Notes: generated by a model from the sequence alone, not told the origin. DNA of 6,962 nucleotides from Spyradomonas excrementavium (GCA_018714005.1 DVOA01000081.1:1-6962); one strand, 5' to 3'. Counted from the first letter of the stretch, positions 1-5,260 are shown. Numbers and translations: made by a program.

Positions 1-82
1 GAGTGATTACAAGGAAAAAATTGAAGAAATTGCGCAAAAAAGGCGCGCAATGTATGACGAGAGCGGGAAGAATATTTTGTAA
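1..82 (+). CDS. C-terminal tail of an unidentified protein (partial)
   Basis: An open frame enters from the left edge (first full codon at 2) and stops at TAA 80-82, giving 26 residues that begin SDYKEKIEEIAQ and end ESGKNIL. The piece is highly charged and looks like a terminal amphipathic helix followed by a short polar end. It is too short to assign. I considered GlyQ, the usual upstream partner of glyS, but the residues do not resemble the GlyQ C-termini I know, which tend to end in an R-x-x-x-G-F-P-L type sequence. No terminator lies directly after the stop; the nearest convincing one is at 377-419. The frame could be a chance opening, although its codon use resembles that of the genes downstream. 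Confidence 0.5.
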   Translation, partial: SDYKEKIEEIAQKRRAMYDESGKNIL

Positions 83-112
83 CCGGCCAATTTTGAGGTT
101 TTAAAGTGGTTT

Positions 113-181
113 GGGCCGCTCCCCATCCGCATTCGTTCGCAATACTGACGTATTTCTACGACTGCTCCCTCCCTGGGTTGG
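113..181 (+). repeat. 69-bp intergenic direct repeat, copy A
   Basis: This copy aligns without gaps to 431-499 (offset 318) with 7 mismatches in 69 positions; bases 141-173 are identical to 459-491. Each copy contains a small palindrome with a TGAC loop, here AATAC (141-145) and GTATT (150-154), plus outer arms TCGT (133-136) and ACGA (158-161). The hexamer GCTCCC occurs twice within the unit (118-123 and 164-169). No reading frame spans it. It is probably a dispersed intergenic repeat of the REP or MITE kind; orientation is arbitrary. Confidence 0.85.
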
Positions 182-210
182 GGAAAGAGGTAAATTCAAG
201 GATTGCTTAA

Positions 211-227
211 TTGGAGGGTGGTAAAAG
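211..227 (+). repeat. 17-bp imperfect direct repeat, left copy
   Basis: TTGGAGGGTGGTAAAAG matches 352-368 at 15 of 17 positions. The two copies flank the inverted palindrome pair at 235-345 almost symmetrically (7 and 6 bases away). They could be a target duplication from insertion of that element or part of a larger repeat unit. The length and mismatches argue against a fresh target-site duplication. Confidence 0.55.
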
Positions 228-234
228 GCGCCCC

Positions 235-259
235 GTCATTCCGAACTTGTTTCGGAATC
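235..259 (+). repeat. REP-like palindrome, forward copy
   Basis: A 25-bp unit starting GTCA and ending TC, with self-complementary arms ATTCCGAA (238-245) and TTCGGAAT (251-258) around a short loop. The reverse complement of 321-345 has the same outer GTCA and TC ends and the same central GAACTTGTTTC, while the arm bases next to the centre differ (TTCC/GGAA here, CCCT/AGGG there). Each copy therefore remains a perfect palindrome. I recall similar GAACTTGTTTC palindromes as dispersed repeats in several bacterial genomes, but I cannot assign a named family. Confidence 0.8.
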
Positions 260-320
260 GCCAGATTAAAGTAAGTAAGCCCAAATCTCGCCGCCGGAAA
301 CGTGATTTTCGTGCCCTTGC

Positions 321-345
321 GACCCTGAAACAAGTTCAGGGTGAC
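321..345 (-). repeat. REP-like palindrome, inverted copy
   Basis: Inverted relative to 235-259. The arms are ACCCTGAA (322-329) and TTCAGGGT (335-342). With the forward copy it bounds a 111-bp segment whose middle (260-320) shows no gene or clear structure. The pair could be the ends of a small non-autonomous element, or a paired REP unit. Confidence 0.8.
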
Positions 346-351
346 AAAAAA

Positions 352-368
352 TTGTAGGGTGGGAAAAG
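352..368 (+). repeat. 17-bp imperfect direct repeat, right copy
   Basis: TTGTAGGGTGGGAAAAG is the partner of 211-227. Its GGTGGGAA (358-365) is also the left arm of a perfect 8-bp hairpin with TTCCCACC (377-384, 11-nt loop). That right arm is shared with the terminator hairpin at 377-406, so the two folds exclude each other. Confidence 0.55.
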
Positions 369-376
369 TGAAACGG

Positions 377-419
377 TTCCCACCGCAAGATTGTGAAAAA
401 TGGGAATTTTTTATTTTTT
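377..419 (+). terminator. Terminator-like hairpin with T-run before glyS
   Basis: TTCCCA (377-382) can pair with TGGGAA (401-406) over an 18-nt loop, followed at once by six T, A, six T (407-419). The 6-bp stem and long loop make it weaker than the terminator after glgP. It lies upstream of the proposed glyS promoter, so the likeliest role is ending transcription of the gene whose stop is at 80-82, with the repeat cluster in its 3' untranslated region. The competing 8-bp hairpin at 358-384 would disrupt it. Confidence 0.45.
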
Positions 420-430
420 AATATAGCTTG

Positions 431-499
431 GGGTCGCTCCCTTTCCGCATTCGTATGAAATACTGACGTATTTCTACGACTGCTCCCTCCCCGGGTTGG
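431..499 (+). repeat. 69-bp intergenic direct repeat, copy B
   Basis: Partner of 113-181. Its central palindrome is longer than that of copy A: GAAATAC (457-463), loop TGAC (464-467), GTATTTC (468-474), continued by TCGTA (451-455) and TACGA (475-479) across one bulged T at 456. That makes a 12-bp stem. The last 21 bases before the proposed glyS -35 box separate it from the gene's promoter. Confidence 0.85.
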
Positions 500-519
500 A
501 AAAAGGTTTTTGGGGTGTA

Positions 520-549
520 TTGTTGCTCAATATTATTTTGTAATATAAT
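520..549 (+). promoter_or_regulatory. Sigma70-type promoter for glyS
   Basis: TTGTTG (520-525), an 18-bp spacer and a perfect TATAAT (544-549). TTGCTC at 523-528 with a 15-bp spacer is a poorer alternative -35. The start of transcription would fall near 556, giving a leader of roughly 75-80 nt before the ATG at 634. The site also lies upstream of the TTG at 562, which is rejected as the start of glyS. Confidence 0.6.
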
Positions 550-618
550 TAATTTGAAATATTGCCCGCTTTGCAGGTGATTTTGATAAAAATTCATAAA
601 AAAAGACGTTTGAAGAAA

Positions 619-623
619 AAGGA
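619..623 (+). promoter_or_regulatory. Ribosome binding site deciding the glyS start
   Basis: AAGGA ends 10 bases before ATG 634. It supports that ATG over the in-frame TTG at 562, which would add 24 lysine-rich residues not seen at the front of GlyS proteins. Confidence 0.65.
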
Positions 624-633
624 TTTAATAATA

Positions 634-2655
634 ATGAGCAAATATTTACTGGAAATCGGAACGGAAGAGCTGCCTTACAAGTTTATTGACGCAGGTCAGG
701 AACAGCTGAAAGCAGCGTTTGAAAAACTGCTGAAAGAAAACGAAATCGGGTTTTCAAGCGTAAAAACCTACGGCACTCCGCGAAGATTGACAGTAATTAT
801 AGACGGTTTGAACGAAAAACAGCCGGATACGGTTAAAACGGTCAGAGGGCCGATTGCGAATATTGCATTCGATGAAAACGGAAACCTCACGCAGGCAGGA
901 TTGGGGTTTGCTCGCAAAAACGGCGTTGAACCGTCCGCCTTGTACAAAGAAGATAACTATGTCCATGCCAAAATCGAGAAAAAAGGCAAACTCACCAGAG
1001 ATGTTCTCGCTGAAAACATTGAAAACCTCGTTTTGAAAATGCAGGGGCCTTATTTTATGAGATGGGCCGGGCTGGATGTGAAATTCCAAAGGCCTGTCAG
1101 ATGGGTTGTTTCGCTTTTTGATAATGATGAGTTGAAAATAAAGATTGCTGATGTTGAATCCTCAAGATTCTCGCGCGGACACAGGTTTGCGTCTTCAAAA
1201 GTCGAAATCAAAAACCCTGACAACTACGAAAATGCGCTTTTTGACGCAAAAGTAATTGTTGACGGCGAAAAAAGAAAAGAAAAAATCATTTCTTCAGCAA
1301 AAGCCGAAGCGGAAAAAATCGGCGCGCAGGTCGTTCTTGACGAAGAACTTGTGAAAGAAGTTACAAATATCACGGAATGGCCGGTTCCGGTTGTGTGCAA
1401 TTTTGACAAAAACTACCTGAACGTGCCGGAAAAAGTGACCGTAACCGTTATGGCCACTCACCAGCGCTATTTCCCGCTTTACAAAGACGGAAAATTGATA
1501 AACAGCTTTATTACAACAACAAATTTCCTCGGAAACGATTTTGAAAACATAAAAGCCGGAAATGAAAGGGTTGTTAAGGCAAGACTTGATGACGCGGTGT
1601 TTTTCTTCAATGAAGATACGAAAAAACCGTTTGAAAGCAACCTTGAGGGCTTAAAAGGGGTCACTTTCCAAAAAGGAATGGGCTCAATGTACGATAAAAC
1701 CTACAGAATCCTTGAACTTTCAAAATACATCGCAAAAGAGCTCGGAAAAGAGTCAAAAACCATCGAAAGAACCGCACTTTTGTGCAAAGCCGACCTTGTT
1801 ACGAGCCTTGTGTTTGAATTTACTGAATTACAGGGATTTATCGGCTCGGATTATGCGTTCAATTCTGGCGAAGCACCTCAGGTTGTTCAGGGTATAAAAG
1901 AACATTATTACCCGCTGGGCGCGGATTCGGAGCTTGCAGAGTCAATTGAGGGGCAGGTTGTCGGACTTGCAGACAAAATCGACACAATTTGCGCTGTTTT
2001 TGCAGAGGGCAAAAAACCAACCGGCTCTGCTGACCCGCTCGGCGTCCGCCGCGCAACGCTCGGGATTTTGAAAACCATTATTCAAAAGGATTTGAAAGTA
2101 AATCTTACAGAATTGATTAAAAAATCGATTTCTATTTTGCCCGTAAAAGTTGAGGCTCCGCAAAAGCTTTACGAAGAAGTAAAAAACTTCTTTGAGCAGC
2201 GTTTATCAATTTATTACAATGACAAATATTCGCATGACGTTGTTGAGGCTTGCCTGTCGAACAAAGATGCGCTTTCTGATTTGGGCGATTTTGCCCTGCG
2301 GCTTGAAGTCGTTGAAAAAATCAAAAAACTGCCCGAATTCGCTCCCGTAAACGAAGCCGCCAACAGGATAATCCGTATAGCCAGGGCAGATTCAAATTCA
2401 CCTGATAAGGCATTGTTTAATAGCCCGTTTGAAACGCAGCTTATGGAATGTATAACTTCGATTAATGCTGATAACCTTGAATATGAAAAATTATTCGGAG
2501 AACTCACAAAAGCAGTGCCCGTGATTAATGAATTCTTTGATAACGTGCTCGTTATGGACAAAGATGAAAAAATCAAGGAAAATCGATTAAAACTCCTTGC
2601 TCTGGCAAAAGAAAAATTCGAAAAACTGGCTGATTTCTCCAAAATAAACGGTTAA
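634..2655 (+). CDS. glyS: Glycyl-tRNA synthetase beta subunit
   Basis: Beta subunit of the bacterial alpha/beta glycyl-tRNA synthetase. In this enzyme the alpha subunit (GlyQ) carries the class II catalytic core and the beta subunit recognises tRNA-Gly; together they charge tRNA with glycine in the cytoplasm. The 673-residue product is close to the usual family length (about 690). Family landmarks run in order: EIGTEELP (7-14), GTPRRL (47-52), MATHQRYFPL (from M273), the HD-like helix block LLCKADLV (382-389) leading into EFTELQG, and GSADPLGVRRA (464-474). A helical C-terminal part follows that should hold the DALR-type anticodon-binding domain. The start at ATG 634 is chosen from the ribosome binding site and because MSKYLLEIGTEELP is where the family begins. 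No glyQ is visible on either side, so the catalytic partner must be encoded elsewhere. The PDZ gene follows after 31 bp and is probably co-transcribed. Confidence 0.97.
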   Translation: MSKYLLEIGTEELPYKFIDAGQEQLKAAFEKLLKENEIGFSSVKTYGTPRRLTVIIDGLNEKQPDTVKTVRGPIANIAFDENGNLTQAGLGFARKNGVEPSALYKEDNYVHAKIEKKGKLTRDVLAENIENLVLKMQGPYFMRWAGLDVKFQRPVRWVVSLFDNDELKIKIADVESSRFSRGHRFASSKVEIKNPDNYENALFDAKVIVDGEKRKEKIISSAKAEAEKIGAQVVLDEELVKEVTNITEWPVPVVCNFDKNYLNVPEKVTVTVMATHQRYFPLYKDGKLINSFITTTNFLGNDFENIKAGNERVVKARLDDAVFFFNEDTKKPFESNLEGLKGVTFQKGMGSMYDKTYRILELSKYIAKELGKESKTIERTALLCKADLVTSLVFEFTELQGFIGSDYAFNSGEAPQVVQGIKEHYYPLGADSELAESIEGQVVGLADKIDTICAVFAEGKKPTGSADPLGVRRATLGILKTIIQKDLKVNLTELIKKSISILPVKVEAPQKLYEEVKNFFEQRLSIYYNDKYSHDVVEACLSNKDALSDLGDFALRLEVVEKIKKLPEFAPVNEAANRIIRIARADSNSPDKALFNSPFETQLMECITSINADNLEYEKLFGELTKAVPVINEFFDNVLVMDKDEKIKENRLKLLALAKEKFEKLADFSKING

Positions 2656-2659
2656 AAAT

Positions 2660-2672
2660 CCTGCGCAGCAGG
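2660..2672 (+). promoter_or_regulatory. Small hairpin in the glyS-PDZ gap
   Basis: CCTGC (2660-2664), a 3-nt loop and GCAGG (2668-2672) form a perfect 5-bp stem in the 31-bp spacer. The right arm contains the only SD-like bases (AGG) ahead of the ATG at 2687, and they end 14 bases before it. The PDZ gene may therefore be weakly translated or depend on ribosomes finishing glyS. There is no T-run, so it is not an intrinsic terminator. Confidence 0.4.
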
Positions 2673-2686
2673 TCAAAAACACGATT

Positions 2687-3082
2687 ATGGATAACATCAG
2701 GCTTTATACAGGAGTTTTGCTGTTTCTGTGTATGTTTTCGCTTGCCGATTTTGAGAGCATCGGCAAATTCCTCACAGAACGCAAGATTGTACAAAAATAT
2801 AAAAACTCGGAGAAAATGCTCGGGTTCGGGGTTTTGCAGTACGAAAACGGCGTTTATGTAGTTGATGTGCTGGACTTTACACCTGCAAAACTTGCGGGAA
2901 TTGAAGAAATGGATAAAATTCTTGCTGTTGACGGCGAAAAAATCGATACAATTGAAGATTTTAAGGAGAAAATTGACCTTTTTCACAAAAATCAGGCGCT
3001 GAATCTCCTTGTTTACAGAAAAAGCTCCGGGCAGGACGTGAATATTTCAATTAAACCCGTAATTCTAATTCCACAGGATTAG
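2687..3082 (+). CDS. Small PDZ-domain protein with N-terminal hydrophobic segment
   Basis: A 131-residue protein with one PDZ-like domain and nothing else. Residues 6-20 (LYTGVLLFLCMFSLA) are hydrophobic after a short start containing one arginine. They could be a signal peptide with a possible cut after SLA (18-20), or a membrane anchor; the cysteine at 15 does not sit in a good lipobox. A charged linker (about 21-43) follows. Then comes a PDZ fold from about 44 to 124: GFGV (46-49) as the peptide-carboxylate loop, TPAKLAGI (65-72), and DKILAVDGEKI (76-86). In the classic PDZ sequence the residue before that D is G; here it is M75. PDZ domains of this bacterial type bind protein C-termini or hydrophobic tails and usually sit on proteases (HtrA, Ctp, RseP); no protease domain is present. 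It could be an envelope adaptor. The position 31 bp after glyS suggests co-transcription but no shared function. Confidence 0.8.
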   Translation: MDNIRLYTGVLLFLCMFSLADFESIGKFLTERKIVQKYKNSEKMLGFGVLQYENGVYVVDVLDFTPAKLAGIEEMDKILAVDGEKIDTIEDFKEKIDLFHKNQALNLLVYRKSSGQDVNISIKPVILIPQD

Positions 3083-3135
3083 ATTTAGCAAAAACCGATT
3101 AATTCTTTGTAACTAGAACTTAACGATTAACAAAA

Positions 3136-3168
3136 CCTGAAAACACCGGCTGCAAAGGTATTCTCAGG
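3136..3168 (+). other. Hairpin between the PDZ gene and glgP
   Basis: CCTGA (3136-3140) pairs with TCAGG (3164-3168), and inside it ACC can pair with GGT, giving an interrupted stem. No T-run follows directly (the next bases are GCTATAAAATTTT), so it is a poor intrinsic terminator. It may mark the 3' end of the glyS-PDZ transcript or may be chance. Nothing else is evident in 3083-3183. Confidence 0.3.
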
Positions 3169-3183
3169 GCTATAAAATTTTAG

Positions 3184-3212
3184 TTGATTTTGTGCTATGT
3201 TATTGTTATAAA
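3184..3212 (+). promoter_or_regulatory. Extended -10 sigma70-type promoter for the glucan phosphorylase
   Basis: TTGATT (3184-3189), a 17-bp spacer and TATAAA (3207-3212), preceded by TG at 3204-3205 in the extended -10 position. Transcription would start near 3219-3220, giving a leader of about 35 nt. This indicates that the phosphorylase has its own promoter rather than depending on glyS. Confidence 0.65.
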
Positions 3213-3242
3213 GGGAACGATATAGATTAGGATAGTAATATC

Positions 3243-3249
3243 AAAGGAG
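3243..3249 (+). promoter_or_regulatory. Strong ribosome binding site for the glucan phosphorylase
   Basis: AAAGGAG sits 4 bases before ATG 3254. It is the best Shine-Dalgarno match in the window, with slightly short spacing. It fixes the start and argues for high expression. Confidence 0.8.
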
Positions 3250-3253
3250 AATT

Positions 3254-4963
3254 ATGGGATTACCAAAAGTAGCATATTTTTCAATGGAAATAGCAATGGA
3301 CCAGTCTTTGAGTACTTATTCCGGCGGTCTTGGATTTCTTGCGGGCTCTCACATGCAGTCTGCGGGCTATCTTCAATTGCCTATTGTCGGCGTAACTATG
3401 CTTTGGTCTTATGGCTATTATAATCAGAGAATTAACGAAGAGGGAAATGTTGATGTAGCTTACATCAGAAAACATTATGACTTTTTGCAAAGCGTTGACG
3501 CTTCCGTTACTGTTGACATTTTTGGCGAAAAAGTTGTTGTAAAGGCGTTCAGAGTTGACCCCAGCCTCTTCGGAACATGCCCTGTATACCTTTTAACAAC
3601 AGATGTTGAAGAAAACTCTGAATGGGCACGTTCGATTTCCCATAAACTCTATGACGGAAACGAAAAAATAAGAATTGCACAGGAAACTGTCCTCGGTGTA
3701 GGCGGTGTAAGACTTTTACAGGCTATAAAATACGATTTTGACTGTGTTCACATGAACGAAGGTCATGCTCTTCCTGCTGCATTTGAACTTTTAAGACAAT
3801 ACAACGGCGATCTCGATCAGGTTAAAAGAAAAGTTGTATTCACAACCCACACACCTGTTGCCGCGGGCAACGAAGTTCACTGGGTTGACACACTTCTTGA
3901 GGGCGGCTTCTTCGCAGGCTGCTCAAGAGAACGCGCTGTTGAGCTCGGCGGTGAGCACTTCTCATTAACAGTTGCAGCTTTAAGAATGAGCCGCATTGCA
4001 AACGCAGTTTCTCAGCTTCACGGCCTTGTTGCAAACAAAATGTGGTCATGGGTTGAAGGCAGATGCCCGATTAGAGCGATAACCAACGCTGTAAACCTCC
4101 ACTACTGGCAGGATGAGAGAATTGCAAAAGCCCAAACGCTTGAAGATTTGCTCAATGCAAAAATCGAGATGAAAAAAGAAGTTTTCAGCTATATTGCAAA
4201 CACTACGGGTAAAAGATTCGACCCCAATGTTTTGACAATCACATGGGCAAGAAGATTCGCCGATTACAAACGTGCCTGGCTTATTTTCATGGATATGGAC
4301 AGAATCCTCAAGCTTTTGAACGCAGACAAAGTTCAATTGATTTTTGCAGGCAAATTCCATCCGGATGACGCAATGGGACGTGAAATGTTCAACAACATTC
4401 TTCACAAATCCTACAATATCAAAAACGTTGCAGTTCTTGCCGGTTATGAGCTTGAATTGAGCGCAAAACTGAAAAGAGCTACCGATGTATGGCTTAACAC
4501 GCCTATCAGACCGCTCGAAGCTTCAGGAACTTCAGGCATGTCAGCAAACATGAACGGTGCTCTTCACCTTTCTATTTATGACGGATGGACAGTTGAGGGA
4601 ACTTTCCCGGGAATCAACGGCTACACGGTTGAATATCCCGGCCTTGACGATGATATTCCGTGGGAAGAAAGACACTGGAAAGACCATGATTGCATTATGG
4701 ACATCATTGAAAACCAGATTATTCCAACTTACTACGATAACAAGCTCGAATGGGCAAGAATGATGAGACAGGCTGTCAGAACATCAGAAGCTTACTTCAA
4801 CTCTGACAGAATGGTTATTGAATACTTCAACAGGATATACAAACCGATTGCTCACGAAAGTGCAAAAGAAGGCGGCTTGAATCCTGACGCTTCAATGACT
4901 TCTGACCCGTCAATCAATGACCAGCCGAATATGGACGCTTGGACTTATTCAAATATCAAGTAG
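3254..4963 (+). CDS. glgP: Short-form alpha-glucan phosphorylase (GT35) lacking the PLP lysine
   Basis: Members of this family release glucose 1-phosphate from alpha-1,4-glucans (glycogen, maltodextrin) using phosphate, with pyridoxal phosphate (PLP) as cofactor. The 569-residue protein belongs with the short bacterial/archaeal branch rather than the roughly 800-residue GlgP. It starts directly at the AYFSME block, without the N-terminal DUF3417-type domain of longer relatives. Visible motifs: YSGGLGFLAG (22-31), NEGH (168-171), THTPVAAG (198-205), RRFADYKRA (333-341), FAGK, WLNTPIRPLEASGTSG (ending at 428) and NGALHLSIYDGW. R334 and K339 match the phosphate-binding Arg and Lys of muscle phosphorylase (R569, K574), and H199 matches its H377. 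The PLP attachment motif reads EASGTSGMSANMN (422-434): serine S430 stands where the Schiff-base lysine (muscle K680) should be. The last 37 residues (533-569) are polar and outside the family core. The gene has its own promoter and terminator. Phosphorylase activity is therefore uncertain; a PLP-free or non-covalent PLP variant is possible. Confidence 0.85.
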   Translation: MGLPKVAYFSMEIAMDQSLSTYSGGLGFLAGSHMQSAGYLQLPIVGVTMLWSYGYYNQRINEEGNVDVAYIRKHYDFLQSVDASVTVDIFGEKVVVKAFRVDPSLFGTCPVYLLTTDVEENSEWARSISHKLYDGNEKIRIAQETVLGVGGVRLLQAIKYDFDCVHMNEGHALPAAFELLRQYNGDLDQVKRKVVFTTHTPVAAGNEVHWVDTLLEGGFFAGCSRERAVELGGEHFSLTVAALRMSRIANAVSQLHGLVANKMWSWVEGRCPIRAITNAVNLHYWQDERIAKAQTLEDLLNAKIEMKKEVFSYIANTTGKRFDPNVLTITWARRFADYKRAWLIFMDMDRILKLLNADKVQLIFAGKFHPDDAMGREMFNNILHKSYNIKNVAVLAGYELELSAKLKRATDVWLNTPIRPLEASGTSGMSANMNGALHLSIYDGWTVEGTFPGINGYTVEYPGLDDDIPWEERHWKDHDCIMDIIENQIIPTYYDNKLEWARMMRQAVRTSEAYFNSDRMVIEYFNRIYKPIAHESAKEGGLNPDASMTSDPSINDQPNMDAWTYSNIK

Positions 4964-4990
4964 TTTATTGATGGTTTTATTAAATAATAG

Positions 4991-5025
4991 AAAAGAGGGC
5001 TTATTTAGTCCTCTTTTTTGTTTTT
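4991..5025 (+). terminator. Strong intrinsic terminator after the glucan phosphorylase
   Basis: AAAAGAGGGCT (4991-5001), loop TATTT, then AGTCCTCTTTT (5007-5017) form an 11-bp stem with one G-T wobble. T-rich sequence continues to 5025. It lies 27 bases after the stop at 4961-4963 and isolates this gene from uvrA. The A-rich left side gives it some bidirectional character. Confidence 0.92.
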
Positions 5026-5093
5026 GATTGTGCTGGGTGTAAATAATTCACGCAGGCGCCCCCCTCCCCAAGGAGAGTGAAACAAAAATTCAA

Positions 5094-5215
5094 GAAAATG
5101 GTTGGAATCTTATTTGGAGTGACTATGGGGGAGGGCACAAGAAGCCATTTAAAATAACATTCAACAATATTTGCCCGGAGGAATCGGAACGGAAAATAAG
5201 ATTCCAACCATTTTC
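5094..5215. repeat. Perfect 22-bp inverted repeat spanning 122 bp
   Basis: The left arm 5094-5115 (GAAAATGG then TTGGAATCTTATTT) is exactly complementary to the right arm 5194-5215 (AAATAAGATT then CCAACCATTTTC), with a 78-bp interior. No protein is encoded across it, and the flanks (AATTCAA on the left, GCCACAC on the right) show no target duplication. It may be a small MITE-like element or a long hairpin in RNA. The interior holds GGGGAGGG (5128-5135), which can pair with CCCTCCCC at 5062-5069 outside the left arm. Apart from this element, the terminator and the uvrA promoter, nothing is evident in the 348-base gap 4964-5311. Confidence 0.85.
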
Positions 5216-5218
5216 GCC

Positions 5219-5237
5219 ACACACCCACCCCCACCCC
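5219..5237 (-). other. C-rich tract (G-rich on the minus strand)
   Basis: C-runs of 3, 5 and 4 separated by single A (5224-5226, 5228-5232, 5234-5237) put three G-runs on the minus strand, plus a GG beyond. That is one run short of a standard G-quadruplex motif. A matching C-rich stretch (C6-T-C4, 5059-5069) lies on the other side of the inverted repeat. The tract ends about 23 bases before the uvrA -35 box. Confidence 0.4.
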
Positions 5238-5260
5238 AAAAACATAACAAAAATTAAAAT

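Noticed and set aside
211..390. T-box riboswitch for glyS, suggested by AGGGTGG at 215-221 and 356-362 and the terminator-like fold
   Set aside because: The ACCGCG part of the T-box does not follow either AGGGTGG, the N of UGGN is T or G rather than the A expected for tRNA-Gly, no stem I with a glycine specifier loop was found, and the proposed glyS promoter lies downstream.
113..499. CRISPR array from the repeated units
   Set aside because: There are only two 69-bp copies, 318 bp apart, with imperfect identity and other repeats between them; there is no regular spacing and no cas gene.
562..633. In-frame TTG start at 562 adding 24 residues to GlyS
   Set aside because: The added lysine-rich stretch is not part of the GlyS family, and AAGGA at 619-623 points to ATG 634.
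2214..2986. Minus-strand reading frames of 142 and 137 codons (2214-2642, 2573-2986)
   Set aside because: They are antisense shadows of glyS and the PDZ gene, and the second spans the gap between them; the + strand genes carry clear family motifs.
4500..4600. Frameshift or sequencing error as the cause of the missing PLP lysine
   Set aside because: The frame is continuous and matches the family on both sides (PLEASGTSGM and MNGALHLSIYDGW); two or more base changes would be needed to restore lysine.
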